From: Phascolarctobacterium_A succinatutens_B
Lineage (GTDB): Bacteria > Bacillota > Negativicutes > Acidaminococcales > Acidaminococcaceae
Length of the DNA: 64,000 nt
NCBI RefSeq assembly: GCF_958453765.1
Contig: NZ_CAUDZA010000003.1
Location: 1-64,000 of the forward strand
Reading direction: 5' to 3'
Shown here: positions 27,101 to 34,897 of the stretch, in pieces
Position numbering within the stretch: the stretch's first letter is position 1
Layout: each line of letters opens with the position of its first letter
The notes under the pieces: model-generated
What the model saw: only the letters and a program-made list of their open reading frames with translations
Databases searched by the model: none
Told to the model about the DNA's origin: nothing
Position numbers and translations under genes: made by a program

Positions 27101-28005
27101 GTACCGGCACCCAGCGTTGCACCGCCGCCGGCAATACCGCCGAGAAGCGCACCGAAGCCAGCGCCGTATACGCCCATCTTCTGGCCATTAAGAGCATTAC
27201 GCAGTATCATCTTACCGCTCTGCACTGTGCCGCCTACAATAGCACTCATCGGGTCCTCAAAAAGTCCCGGCAGTTCCTTGGAATTTTTCTGTGCTTTTTC
27301 AATTTCTCCCAAACGTGCAATGTCAGCATCCGTCAGCTCTTTGCCGTTCATAGCGGCGTAGCCCATACGGCCGCGCTCACTCATCAGGTTATCAAGCTCC
27401 CAGCCGGTCTTAGCTGCTTCAATAATGCCCTGCGTCTGGCGTACGTTCTTTAAGTTATGCAGAGCAATAGCAGCGTCGGTATCACTCAGCTTGGCCAGCT
27501 CGCTCAGCTCAGGGTAGGCCTTAAACACTGCCTGAGGGTCCATAGCCTTCTGCTGATAATTATATACATTGCGTGCATTGGCCAGATTATCAGCGTTAGC
27601 CAGGATAGCATTCTCCGGAATGTTTGTGGCCGCGCTGATTTTCTTTGCTTCCAGCAACACATCGTCTTTGCTGTAATGATATTTTTTATACGTTCTGTCC
27701 CACAAAGAGCCTAGTCTGTCCTTTTCAAGATCTTCCGCACTCATTTGTGTAGGATAGTATTTAGCAAGCTCCTGTTTAGTGCCATTGTTCCATGTTCCTG
27801 TTTCATCAATAAAGCCGGCACCGGTATCAACATCAGCGCCGGAGAAAAAATTCTTCACTCCGTCCCAGAAGCCTGTTTTGTTGTTACCGTAAGAGCCGAC
27901 CGGTTCCGTTTTCGCCTGCTCAACAGCAGGACGAAATTCACGCGGAATGTTCTGAGTTTCCTGCTGTTTGCCACCTTGCATATTACTGAAATTAAAAGTT
28001 CCCAT
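18133..28005 (-). CDS. Giant polyvalent internal virion protein (3290 aa)
   Basis: This is the largest gene of the window. From the N-terminus it has a Gly/Ala-zipper region able to cross membranes (about 275-325) and an ADP-ribosyltransferase-like region. The latter has WHGTP near 1150, GWGLYFAKD about 30 residues later and GIKGIAYEG near 1490, and it is split by a charged helical insert. Two zinc-peptidase-type HExxH motifs follow (HEIQH near 1770, HEMAH near 1972), then long coiled coils (about 2100-2500) and a C-terminal hydrophobic segment (about 3130-3150). Position between the spike and the 701-residue internal protein matches T7 gp15/gp16-type ejected core proteins. Polyvalent domains suggest cargo that acts in the new host. 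Catalytic activity is inferred. Confidence 0.85.
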   Translation of the reverse strand: MGTFNFSNMQGGKQQETQNIPREFRPAVEQAKTEPVGSYGNNKTGFWDGVKNFFSGADVDTGAGFIDETGTWNNGTKQELAKYYPTQMSAEDLEKDRLGSLWDRTYKKYHYSKDDVLLEAKKISAATNIPENAILANADNLANARNVYNYQQKAMDPQAVFKAYPELSELAKLSDTDAAIALHNLKNVRQTQGIIEAAKTGWELDNLMSERGRMGYAAMNGKELTDADIARLGEIEKAQKNSKELPGLFEDPMSAIVGGTVQSGKMILRNALNGQKMGVYGAGFGALLGGIAGGGATLGAGTAAGAAAGAKIGYSVGSRIGMAQDMYDEIAGNNYLDYRGYKDKQGRQLLTDNQARSYAAVAAALETGIEFSNADKILNVIKGGAGAQSIKEIISSAKDSTELQSLLAAYLRDSAKNIGTVAISESAEEGVQEMSNRIISDIAAANNPGGDIPTYTAKDVIVGGLEASWQALPASIGFGAGAHGASTVSFMRRASAALQQKSEEQKANLRDANGISMLRSLAEDIKNNALFKKAPEVYNEVLNNQLKGTELETINIDTEYVLNQQGGYELLKSAAKAAGIGEQYLKDIIDTKADLKISTADYVSKLLPTEIGAHLEDYITFSDISECLARNREYAGRMRREMDRILAYENRQREDALNTYLDNNFHTPETREIAEAVLRRFPDNPKEGVKEVRKSLQAKIDEPLNQIIEELEKGMGNGVAVIEIPEYDNQMRGRGIKVSNNDPWYQRYYKENKHKPSKMELRELAREIWTGHNEYGLFGWENRTPEDNQWYENNKAAMEATEEAIRRLDALTPALEKIDPGELSITEGLSEEGFEVYRKLRGKLEGAESKEVRQAAQMSAILAARMADRMAELHRQVGHTKYTALDYARSIGLIRSESEAAEQKFNQAVNVGINENTKYKLLDLDVLQDNIGTDKETPEANQKAIDYIKHVLTENEPVTTKDLSSVFDFSKMSEYDQRHIVLAKSQRGRKNKTERQGRNLTISNPREILQNAVLVEINPSKHSNEVDNKLREDIKGSLSYRFVIPVKLNGQAQTLVITAIGTSANVLKKLNEVTLYEVYTTKIPPSQRQASLKDGGIGDASKETIPSEYSLAEILAKVKDLNHKPYVDKETGKLIIEDQMAIGSMKLDQKAWHGTPYNFERFDIGKIGDGVGDQVHGWGLYFAKDRKISEAYKEVLGADAGAVIVDGVTYKIDEEGDWETAAGQKLIDNEPLEFVLDTFDAMSGSKNKESAIKSLKERIAGTKRTANTESYIAKLEEAINIIEKADVKYENTSRLLKVEVPENNVLLDEQKTFINQNKNVQALLKNTIESLNEEQSMKFWEDLLNFKLRAFDNAGKVQFKIDGFNKLADGIGKLLESNSNTFGYRTLARSLERYGYSKEEIEKLKSDGEYRNQEQEKLRSQAAALEEELERAKAEDAAAKEKVINQAKADISGTLGGMFTGNKIYDALAKAVGEEDYNWRGASELLNEHGIKGIAYEGMKDGRCFVVFDDKSIDIIERYNQSAGERAMTANMEKLKEAKEMLAKDADMETIYKKTGWHRGADGKWRFEIPDNLDKIDAAKFPEEGYAIPLGEIYTNPKLYEAYPWLADVMVQSESMEEQTLGVAAGEGYIGINSNLLGDGIKQEIIINGIKYKRVVSKDGAKAGKFFSHGDEFIEYALNHGIKNNTFNKKAAVNSLKELIQEKESVIEKLKSKNNNGQFNKGILDRQKELSKIRGAAEFVGRADISFNGIKKADRDVEAAHKNLAETLIHEIQHIIQNAEGFAGGGSPGRVNEQMKRQMQKYDEEIERLYPKGKEYVTAMLEYDIADFEHDTGEISDAAFSDIKNKVKELEEQISEEKVKRLQKIKELQTDLQWQAEDESSSDYEKYFRLHGEQEARVASMKARLYTMGASQKRIDNEVLNAIDNPIIVFGGRSYSMDSDQRGLWQLKGQTAFKTTGEKVISLFKAADQSTFMHEMAHIYLHDMLALAELPNAPKQLLDDVATINRWAAWNDTQFVKEYKGTAMESEFKKLNEQMKTAVAKGSVEIEGKKMTLEQMQRLWMQERFARGFENYLKSGDAPTEATRSIFRRFKQWLTKIYRAFSQIGGAPSKEVKAVMDRMIASEDEIDIAMRKKGVDDFAESGGMDYLEGSTKDVYRRMVERAKADAEEKVLKIALKDVKEDYRQQEKELFEREEAEYHEKLAAEPVFIIREHIKNNPDMSTSVICETLGMNVEDYVKQLKEYGGSLDAAVEAHMKEFKEGIDNSGIDAQYFRERAEEVVQESKYRKLATAMELEAFERIAKKQRNLTTQIEADGKNDAAEKGVIKTVDKMTRQSKQIEELTAETKGLKKDKRELLANVRGLRDAALSHYKDYVQFVEMKLEVMPIEDANNYQMWRRKSAQAQYNSEQSLVKGNWDKAVKYKQAQLIYDMFADRAVRNAKQIKKIEDGLKRKQQTISKAKNISADERYAYNHLMYVFGFSDADAPVPPHYEGIMEVLMKADATREEGGLMLESPFFGPDGQTNLPEWFLQAAMNSNKRKAGHKDLSNMQVDLVAQVMHIIYKRGMDNMKLATIKTKDGRTLTVDEAVAEIEGQTRQRMIERANADPTGANKNRWQDDAANFIDQADRVLIKPEVELKKLGDVALRYIYDPLKEAADKELKMAVNMQNKLKGLFDAYSSKELADMRNKRLYDFGSSKITKEQAIMIALNWGNETNQQRVLDGYHVNVAQVKNVLQYLDERDWNLVNSIWKLYDIHWDQIREIEARMTGAVLQKQEAKGFVVVGQDRKIYTLDGGYFPIKYDLRDLRTQEQADAAQQSAMSNIAMSLGKGFLKERTQHKVERRLDLRFEVISGSITDVIHLVAFREPVRDVRRIVLNENFKNIVYNYLGQNAYKNLKKWTSDCWAEEPIPRTAYEKGMAKLRNAQTMGTMGFRVTTALLNIANAPSVAHYMGAAELLHSLKKFYSAPRQYTDFVFQRSVFMAERAETMDASIHDALKGPNILDGIPGIGKAIKNNAFKMITWTDLMLALPLWQHEYEKTYNAEVDAGRSPQQAREAGVNAGDSAVRWCFGSGRTVDKAAIQRKGSELMKQLTMYYSYNSTVYNALNYKLWEAKVGYKKAVAASAKNKSMALMKAVAHAGNALLMWVLLPAVISALLRAGANGDDDDWKIEKLIKSMGQESLTGIAGGIPVLRDAVPYFMAKVFDEHQFAPKIPIQNTIEQTNRVIQSAVSDKKTISDTLREMGKLTSQVTGAPSTLIDSFTTTLQYLESGFDESVADYLRALIFDKKLKKNQK

Positions 28006-28009
28006 AATG

Positions 28010-30112
28010 TTAATCTCCCATCGTCTGCTTAAACGCTGCCTTGCTCATGCGCACCGGCTGAGCATTGCCATAAAACCATACATTGACGTAACCGTCATCT
28101 GCATTACCGATATAATAGATATCATGGTTGCCAAGTTGTGCCATGTTGTACGATACGTCACTGTTCCAGAAGTGTTCACCTTCTATCGTAACACCGCCAA
28201 CGCCCTTAACCAGTCCCTGCTCCATAATATCCATCACCCAGTCTACGGTAGGCGTGCGGTTTTCTTTAGCTATGTATTCGTTTATTGCTCTTTTGGCGTA
28301 CCGTTTCAATCCCGGACGCCACGCTTCCGGCACCTTATTTCTTCCGCCCATCTTACTGTAAAAGGCTTCCATAACGCTGTCCCAGTCAAATGATGCCTTG
28401 CCTTCGCCCCTAGCTGCAGCTTTCGCCGCCTGCTTATTCATATGCACGTATTTCATAATTGTTTCCGTGCTGCAGCCTGCATCAGACAACTTTTGGATCA
28501 GCTCATCCTGCGACAGTCCGCCCTTGTCTATGGCATCTTCTATTTCCATAGCCTCGCCTACAGTTAATTTGTGTACGCCCGAAGATGTAAAGCTTTTGGC
28601 TACAGCATGCAAAGTTTTATAAGCGCTATAATCGTTGCCTGCTATCTGTTTGGCCATGTTTTCAAAATACGCCGGGTCGCGTATGCCATTATTGTAGGCA
28701 GCAAACATTTCATCAGAAGCTCTTTCCACCATAAGGTTAGTGCTTGTACGCTTCTGCTGCACCTGCTGCAGCGCGTACTGCATATAACCTTTTTTTAATT
28801 CTTCGCGCTCTGTAGCGTCCATAGCTCTGCCGCCGATATGGCTGTAGCCTACCGTATGATATCCGGCAGCATCCAGCGCCAGCTCACTCACTCCATGCTC
28901 ACCGCTCTGGATAACCTTGCCAGTCTTGGCATTGTATATACCGACATGGGTAATGCCCTTATAGGCTTTAGTGTCAGAATGCACATCATCCGGGTTGTCG
29001 CTCGTAGCGTACTTACTGCCATCTACCTGCCAATAGACAATATCTCCGTCCCTTAATTGTTTACGGTCATTAAACGTCAGCCCTTTACGTTCTGCGTTAA
29101 GGTAGGTACCGTCAGCCAGGCTGCTGGTAATGTCATAATCACCGCCAGCCGTCTGAATATATTTTTTTACAAAGTTGGCGCATTGATTGCTGCCCCAAGC
29201 CTTGCCTTCCTCTCCCTGTGCAAATGCCAAACCTTTGGCGATATCTGCCGTACCGGTCTGCGTAGACAAGAGCGCCTGCACACCGCCGTTTATATCACTG
29301 CCATACTTGGCATAGATTCCGGCAAAGGTATTAAGCTGATTATTGCTTTTCTCCCTTGCACTGATAATCTTGTCGTATTGGATACGTTTCTGCGGGTCCA
29401 TAAGATAACCGTAGGCCTGCAGTATCTCGCCGCCACGCGTCCATCCTTCGCTGCTGTCTGAATTGATAGCTGCCTGCGCTGCCGTCTCTGCTACCGCAGC
29501 CTTCCATTTGTTGCTTGCTTCAGTAATCTTTTCCTGGCCATAGTTAGCGTACCTTGCTGCAGTCATAAAATCGCCGCGGCGCATAACAGCGTCCAGATCA
29601 TCATTGTTGTGCCAGTTTACAGCTACGTCCTTCAAAGCTAATTTGTATTGATTGTTAAGCTGCGTATCCTGGTACTTCTCCATCTCGCCCATGGTATAAC
29701 GTTCCATCTGGGCACGCTGGCCGCTCCAGTCACGCTCAATGGTATTGTAAAAAGCCTTGCTTCCCAGCACCCCGCGCAACGTAGACGGTCCTTTTTGCAT
29801 AATGCCATTGATAATCTTCTTGCGCCCTTCCTCGTACTTGGTAAGGTTATCCCTGGCATTTTCTTCCTTGTTCTGCAGCAGCTCATTCTGCAGCCTGCTC
29901 ATTTGCATATTGTAATCATTATTGGCCTTCATCACGTCGGCAATGGCTATCTGCTCATAGAGCTTCTGCCCTCCCTCTACCATCGTATTGGTAAGATTTG
30001 CATTTGCCCTTGCCAGTGCCATCTGCCCGCCCATATCAGGATGCACACCGCTCGTCTGGCTTGCAGGCGTACCGAGCTTTGCCTGGTTCTCGTAAACATC
30101 AATTACTGCCAT
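28010..30112 (-). CDS. Internal virion protein with NlpC/P60-like peptidase domain
   Basis: 700 residues. A helical N-terminal part (about 1-290) is followed by a peptidase-like domain. The putative nucleophile Cys is in SNQCANFVKKYI (about 320), and the His is in ITHVGIYNAKTGKVIQ (about 400). A helical C-terminal part follows. This fits a virion-borne cell-wall hydrolase that helps the DNA cross the envelope. ATG 30112 has GGAAAGGAGCAG upstream, and the upstream ATG at 30145 has none. It is the first gene behind late module 2. Four nt separate it from the giant gene. Confidence 0.8.
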   Translation of the reverse strand: MAVIDVYENQAKLGTPASQTSGVHPDMGGQMALARANANLTNTMVEGGQKLYEQIAIADVMKANNDYNMQMSRLQNELLQNKEENARDNLTKYEEGRKKIINGIMQKGPSTLRGVLGSKAFYNTIERDWSGQRAQMERYTMGEMEKYQDTQLNNQYKLALKDVAVNWHNNDDLDAVMRRGDFMTAARYANYGQEKITEASNKWKAAVAETAAQAAINSDSSEGWTRGGEILQAYGYLMDPQKRIQYDKIISAREKSNNQLNTFAGIYAKYGSDINGGVQALLSTQTGTADIAKGLAFAQGEEGKAWGSNQCANFVKKYIQTAGGDYDITSSLADGTYLNAERKGLTFNDRKQLRDGDIVYWQVDGSKYATSDNPDDVHSDTKAYKGITHVGIYNAKTGKVIQSGEHGVSELALDAAGYHTVGYSHIGGRAMDATEREELKKGYMQYALQQVQQKRTSTNLMVERASDEMFAAYNNGIRDPAYFENMAKQIAGNDYSAYKTLHAVAKSFTSSGVHKLTVGEAMEIEDAIDKGGLSQDELIQKLSDAGCSTETIMKYVHMNKQAAKAAARGEGKASFDWDSVMEAFYSKMGGRNKVPEAWRPGLKRYAKRAINEYIAKENRTPTVDWVMDIMEQGLVKGVGGVTIEGEHFWNSDVSYNMAQLGNHDIYYIGNADDGYVNVWFYGNAQPVRMSKAAFKQTMGD

Positions 30113-30136
30113 ATTCTGCTCCTTTCCTATATACGC

Positions 30137-30170
30137 AAAAAGCACCCAAGGCTTAGCCTCAGATGCTTTC
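30137..30170 (-). terminator. Terminator-like hairpin between late promoter 2 and its first gene
   Basis: On the minus strand AAAGCATCtgaGGC taa GCCttGGGTGCTTTTT forms an interrupted stem with a T-run. It precedes the ribosome site of the gene at 28010-30112. Confidence 0.68.
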
Positions 30171-30231
30171 TACGTTGCTAATTTTTTAGAGTATGATGAA
30201 AATGGGAGAATGGCTTCCCTTCCGCACTATC

Positions 30232-30270
30232 ATTTTAACACACATACTTTGCCGATTTGTAAAGTACAAA
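30232..30270 (-). promoter_or_regulatory. Late promoter module 2
   Basis: The palindrome TTTGTACTTTACAAA (30270-30256, minus) lies 18 bp from TAAAAT (30237-30232). CGGC follows the palindrome, as in the other modules. It drives the internal virion proteins. Confidence 0.78.
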
Positions 30271-30279
30271 ATGACATTT

Positions 30280-30933
30280 TTACCATTTTGCTTTTGCCCA
30301 GCCATCATTACTGTAGCTTGAGATGCCGCCACCGGTATGAGCAGGCAGCCATTTCATCTCTGTGTAGCCCGGTACACTGTAGTTTTGCAGGCCTACGCTT
30401 TTACCGGCTGAGCTTTTCAATGCTCCCATACTTTTGGCCGTATAAAGATTAGCCGCTACGCTCAGCCCTGCCTGCAGCATGCTGTTCATCATAGCGCGCT
30501 TGCCTGCCTTACGGTAGGCTCTGGCGCTCGACGCATAGGCATCGCCCTGATTCAAATTGTCCGTACTCTGCTGGAAGATATTATCTACCTGCTGACGCGC
30601 ATTGTATCTTTCAAAGGCAAGCTCCTGCTCCTGGTTAAACTGGCTGTCTGCCATCGCCGCCAATGCACTGCCGCTTGCCGTGATTCCGGCCGCGCCGATG
30701 TTGGCTCTCTGCTGCCCCTGCAGCTGCAGCAGCCTGCGACGTTTGTTTTCCTCGTTGATTTCATTGTTCTGCGCCTGCTTCTCGGCCTGCTCCTGCAGCT
30801 TCTGCGCATTGTTATAGGCGATATCAGCATTTGCCTGAGCCTGCGCCGCCTGCGCGTTGGCCTGCTGACGTGCTGCACGCCCCTGCAGATAACCGCCCAA
30901 GAGAGTTGCACCAATCATTACTCCTACGCCCAT
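30280..30933 (-). CDS. Internal virion protein B-like (gp14-like)
   Basis: 217 residues. A short hydrophobic N-terminus (GVGVMIGATLLGGYLQG) is followed by an Ala/Gln/Asn-rich helix with many RQ/AQA repeats (20-75) and a Gly/Ala-rich middle. This composition and the location between the tail tube and large internal proteins match T7 gp14-type ejection proteins. GGAGGGA precedes the ATG. Confidence 0.72.
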   Translation of the reverse strand: MGVGVMIGATLLGGYLQGRAARQQANAQAAQAQANADIAYNNAQKLQEQAEKQAQNNEINEENKRRRLLQLQGQQRANIGAAGITASGSALAAMADSQFNQEQELAFERYNARQQVDNIFQQSTDNLNQGDAYASSARAYRKAGKRAMMNSMLQAGLSVAANLYTAKSMGALKSSAGKSVGLQNYSVPGYTEMKWLPAHTGGGISSYSNDGWAKAKW

Positions 30934-30934
30934 G

Positions 30935-31417
30935 CTATCCCTCCTTTAAAATTCTTTCGTCAAAATAAAATTCCCTGTGCGGCAGATTGTAGATTCCGCA
31001 TTGCACCGGTTCCGATATCTCAGCGCCAAGCCATCTGAGCCAGCGCAGGATTTCTGCGTTCCCAGCATCAACCTTATTGGACATAGGCCCATAGGCCTCC
31101 ACAATCGCCCTCAGAAAGCGTTTGGTATATCGCCCTACTACTAACCTATGCTTCAATGTTTCGTCGGTCATGAGCAGCCAGACGCACTTTACAGAGCATA
31201 TTGCAGCAGGGCTTCTTACTCCATAGATAGCTGCAGGTACGCCGTCAATATAAAAACAGCCAATCAGTTCGCTATATCTGACGCTTCTTTTTAAAACATC
31301 CAGCTCATGCCCAGCACCATACAGCGCCGCCAGCTCCTGCCTGTTGTCCTGCCGCAGATGTGCGGCCACGTATTCAATATCTCTATCAGACGGACGAGAA
31401 AAAGTATATTCCGCCAT
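30935..31417 (-). CDS. GNAT-like phage protein (T7 gp13-like)
   Basis: 160 residues. Compact alpha/beta fold: RPSDRDIEYVAAHLRQDNR, a GCFYIDGVPAAIYGV strand pair, VGRYTKRFLRAIVEAYG and a C-terminal LRWLRWLGAEIS resemble the degenerate acetyltransferase fold of gp13-like internal proteins (DUF2833). Catalytic function is doubtful. ATG 31417 has GGGAGG upstream, and the ORF extension to 31447 lies in the tail-tube gene. Confidence 0.68.
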   Translation of the reverse strand: MAEYTFSRPSDRDIEYVAAHLRQDNRQELAALYGAGHELDVLKRSVRYSELIGCFYIDGVPAAIYGVRSPAAICSVKCVWLLMTDETLKHRLVVGRYTKRFLRAIVEAYGPMSNKVDAGNAEILRWLRWLGAEISEPVQCGIYNLPHREFYFDERILKEG

Positions 31418-31418
31418 A

Positions 31419-34259
31419 TTATCCTCCCGGCACAATCTCCGGCACAATGGCCAATACCGTCATCGGCAGCGGCGCATCCTGCTTAATGATAAGCTGCTGC
31501 GTTTCGTCCCAGCCTGCAGCAGGCAGGACGATTTTTTTCTTGCCGGTAAAAAGTTTTGTAGGCTGGCCATATGCTTCGGTATCGCGCCATTTGATTTCAT
31601 CCAGTTTTTCCTCACTCAGGCCATACAGTCCGCCACGCGTGTTTTTAAAGAGGACGGAAAGATTACCTATGCGCTTCTTGCGGCTAATGGAGCTGCCGTC
31701 CTGCATTTGGAATTCTATCGGCAGTGTCTTTATGACTGCATCAATAGGCAGTCCTACATGCACAACACTGTAGCCATGTTTATTGCTAAGTATAATCTTG
31801 CCATTTTCAACCTTCTGCGGCGGCAGCGCGTTTCCGTCAGCCAGTATGGCCACGGTTTCACCCTCCAGCCACGTCAGGCCTGTTACCTCTTTTATATCGC
31901 TGCCACGTACGGTTATGCCGTCGTCAACATAAATCTGTTCTTCCGGCACATCGTTATCGTTCCTCTTTTCCAGCATAACGTTCTCGTATTGGCCGTTACG
32001 TTCTATGACAGCATAAAGCTCGTCACATTCTCCGCCAGGGATGCAGCAGACATTGACAAAGCGCGCATTCTTAATGCTATGCTTATGCCATGCGTAGATA
32101 TCCTGCTCCTTGATATAGGTCAGTCCCAAGAGCAGGCCATCATCTCGGACAAACCATATGATGCTGTCAGGAGTCTGCTGGTAGGTCATAGCTACTACTT
32201 TGTGGCCATCGAAGAGATGAGAGCATAGTAGGTTGAGGTCATCGCCGGTGTATTTATCAGCCTCATAGCTGTATGCCAGGTCACGGATGATGTTGCCCTG
32301 CTGCTGAGCAAAGACAATTCTGCTGCCTACAGTTACCGGCAACACGTCAGATATGCCGCGGTATTCCTGCGCCTGACTTGAAGTATTGCTAGGCGTGAGC
32401 GCTTTGCCTTGGCCACCGCTTACCTTATATTCGCCGCCGCTTGTCAGCAGAATCAATTCTCCAAAGGCTACCATGGCTTTGATGCCATTCATCTGGCCGC
32501 CGTTTAGAGTAGCCGTTACCGCATCATCGTCTACCACCGGTGTCGATACACCGAAATTATAATAATCTCCTACCTTGCTGCTCCAGAACGTCTGCGGATA
32601 TCTTGTGCTGCCGGCAAATACCAGGCGGTCCTCAAAGAAGCCTGCTGCAGTCGGATAGCCCTTGCTCCTGCTCCACGGAGAAAAAGCCCAGATCTGCGTA
32701 GCATCTGTACTGCCAATCGTGCGCAGCACCTTGCCTTTAACCTTTTTACCGCTGATGTACTCAGTAATTTTCACAATACCGCTATAATCATTACCGAAGC
32801 TCTGCACAGTGACATAACCGGTCTGATTCTCATTCTCACCGCTCCAGATTGTTGTATCAAACTCTGTTGAGGTTACCCTGTACCTGACAATGTATTCCTC
32901 TTCGTTCTTTTCGGTAAAGTTGTAGTTCTGGCTGTGATTGCCGTCCTGCGTTCTTACAAGCTCCCACATAGAGCTGTTCTCATTATATTTTTCCAGTGAG
33001 AAGTTTCCCTTCCAGAAGCCGAAGCTCTCTACATAGACGCTAGAGCCCGGCAGGCAGCTTACCAGCAGCGCATCCGTTGCATCGGGCACACCTTTTTTGT
33101 ATTCACTTTTTTTATAATGAGTCAGTTCAATAAGGCTGCCAATGGTATCTTTCTCAAAGATATCCTTATCTGCTGCCAGTGTAACCTCGCCTTCGGTTGC
33201 ACTGGCAGTTATCTTCGCCGCCTTGCTGCCATAGCGGAAGCGGATATTACAGTACCCGTCACCGCCGCTTTTGCCGTTGATGTTGCCAGCGTCGGTTCCT
33301 TTGGTGCCACCGACAGCGCCGCCGCTATAACTCGTTCCTTGGCTACCGGGTGTAATTACTGAACGGAAAAAAACTTTACCACCTGTTCCTCCCTCGCCAC
33401 CTTTAACTGTTCGACCGAACGCAACAGTATTGCCGCCAGCTCCGCCATTTTCTCCTGTTATGCTCTGGAATTTACCCAGCGACTCCGTTTGTTTGCCGTT
33501 GCCGCCTGCACCACTTGCGCCAACCTCAATCTTATATTTTTGTCCAGCCTGCACATCAGTTGAAAAACGAATATATTCACCCGTGCCGCCATCGCCGCCC
33601 GGAGCAACGTACTGTCCAAAGATTGCAGCGCCACCACCTCCGCCGCCAGAGCCAGCCATCTCTACTGAGATATTTGTTACGGTATCGGGAAGCGTCAGCT
33701 CGTAGGTTCCAGGACCATAACGATATAATTGTACCGTCTGTTCTTCTTCCGTTGCCGCAGAGCCGTTACTGTCCTCAAACGGACCGCCTGTTATCGGCAT
33801 CTGTTCCCAGCGCCAGTCGTATGTACTGTAGCGCGTAAGCGTCATAGGATAATGGTCAGGATGCACGATAAAAAGCACGTCAGCACTCTGCGTATATTTT
33901 ATTTTGCAGATGCCCTGCAGGTCGGCTGGATTAAGATTGTTGCTTATTGTATAAGGCTCTCCGTTATCCTCTACTATGTATTGGCCGTTGTACAGAAAAC
34001 GGCAATGCCCTGCAGTGACTTCTATGATATAGGTTTCATTGGTGTTGTACAGGAAGGGGATATAGAAGGCACGCTTACCTTCATAGGTTACGCCAATATG
34101 CCGGAAGCCGTTGCGGTTACGCACGCCACCATAACGCTGCACCATAAAGTTTTTCAACGTGGCAGCGCCGCTATCATATTTGTTGATATCGACGCGGCCG
34201 TACATGCTATCCGACAATTCACCGCCGGCAAAGCTGGGCTTCAGTTGATACAGTCCCAT
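31419..34259 (-). CDS. Tail tubular protein B-like with Gly-rich insert
   Basis: 946 residues, longer than T7 gp12 (about 790). The N-terminus (LKPSFAGGELSDSMYGRVD, QRYGGVRNRNGF) is the usual start of tail tubular protein B. Residues about 195-345 are a Gly-rich block with runs such as GSGGGGGG and GGDGGTGEY, a fold often found in surface-exposed phage domains. The rest is beta-rich. The start at ATG 34259 follows GGAGGG and overlaps the end of the preceding gene's sequence context. Confidence 0.82.
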   Translation of the reverse strand: MGLYQLKPSFAGGELSDSMYGRVDINKYDSGAATLKNFMVQRYGGVRNRNGFRHIGVTYEGKRAFYIPFLYNTNETYIIEVTAGHCRFLYNGQYIVEDNGEPYTISNNLNPADLQGICKIKYTQSADVLFIVHPDHYPMTLTRYSTYDWRWEQMPITGGPFEDSNGSAATEEEQTVQLYRYGPGTYELTLPDTVTNISVEMAGSGGGGGGAAIFGQYVAPGGDGGTGEYIRFSTDVQAGQKYKIEVGASGAGGNGKQTESLGKFQSITGENGGAGGNTVAFGRTVKGGEGGTGGKVFFRSVITPGSQGTSYSGGAVGGTKGTDAGNINGKSGGDGYCNIRFRYGSKAAKITASATEGEVTLAADKDIFEKDTIGSLIELTHYKKSEYKKGVPDATDALLVSCLPGSSVYVESFGFWKGNFSLEKYNENSSMWELVRTQDGNHSQNYNFTEKNEEEYIVRYRVTSTEFDTTIWSGENENQTGYVTVQSFGNDYSGIVKITEYISGKKVKGKVLRTIGSTDATQIWAFSPWSRSKGYPTAAGFFEDRLVFAGSTRYPQTFWSSKVGDYYNFGVSTPVVDDDAVTATLNGGQMNGIKAMVAFGELILLTSGGEYKVSGGQGKALTPSNTSSQAQEYRGISDVLPVTVGSRIVFAQQQGNIIRDLAYSYEADKYTGDDLNLLCSHLFDGHKVVAMTYQQTPDSIIWFVRDDGLLLGLTYIKEQDIYAWHKHSIKNARFVNVCCIPGGECDELYAVIERNGQYENVMLEKRNDNDVPEEQIYVDDGITVRGSDIKEVTGLTWLEGETVAILADGNALPPQKVENGKIILSNKHGYSVVHVGLPIDAVIKTLPIEFQMQDGSSISRKKRIGNLSVLFKNTRGGLYGLSEEKLDEIKWRDTEAYGQPTKLFTGKKKIVLPAAGWDETQQLIIKQDAPLPMTVLAIVPEIVPGG

Positions 34260-34261
34260 TG

Positions 34262-34852
34262 TCAACCCTCCCATCTGGCGTTGACCAGTCTATCCTGTAC
34301 GGCTTCTTCCTGATTGTCTTCTGCAGCATCCTCGCCAGCTGCTTCCGTAAAGTAAGCATTGTATGCCTGGATAGCATTTGTCGCAAGGTTAATATTACCG
34401 GTCAAAGCGAACGCCATCTCCGCCGCTAGCTTCCAGCTGAAGGCTTCAATGAATTGGCTGTCGAATGTTTCGCTGTCCTTTACGTCTGCAGTATATTCCA
34501 CATAGGCGTTAGAGATATTACTGTATATCTTGCGTCCGCCGTTACCGTTCATAATGCGGAAGTAGTTATCTTTAGGCAGGCCAACAAAGCTGTCATTGTA
34601 CATAAGGCGTATCGCCAGAGCATCAGAAGGATATTGATAGACGTATTTATAATCAGGTGCCGTTTCATTAAGCAGCGCCAGCTGCACACGCTTCGTTGCG
34701 AACGTCCAAGGAAAGCGGCGCAATACATTCTGACGGGTAAAATTGAAATAACGTGTACAGATTCTCGCAGGCTGGCTTGCCTCATCCATGCGGTTGATTT
34801 CGTCTACGCCGATACGGCCAAGCGCAAGGTTGCAGATTTCAATGTTGTTCAT
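34262..34852 (-). CDS. Tail tubular protein A-like
   Basis: 196 residues. ICNLALGRIGVDEINRMDE at the N-terminus, RYFNFTRQNVLRRFPWTFA near residue 35 and the helical C-terminus (AEMAFALTGNINLA) are characteristic of the gp11-type gatekeeper ring between portal and tail tube. TAGGAGG precedes the ATG. It lies 2 nt before the tube protein B gene. Confidence 0.8.
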   Translation of the reverse strand: MNNIEICNLALGRIGVDEINRMDEASQPARICTRYFNFTRQNVLRRFPWTFATKRVQLALLNETAPDYKYVYQYPSDALAIRLMYNDSFVGLPKDNYFRIMNGNGGRKIYSNISNAYVEYTADVKDSETFDSQFIEAFSWKLAAEMAFALTGNINLATNAIQAYNAYFTEAAGEDAAEDNQEEAVQDRLVNARWEG

Positions 34853-34863
34853 GGTTTCCTCCT

Positions 34864-34893
34864 AAAACAAAAGGCCGGAATAAGCTCCGGCCC
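34864..34893 (-). terminator. Weak terminator-like hairpin within the structural operon
   Basis: GGGCCGG...CCGGCC followed by TTTTGTTTT on the minus strand, between the 104-residue protein gene and tail tubular A. It may tune distal expression. Confidence 0.55.
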
Positions 34894-34897
34894 GATG

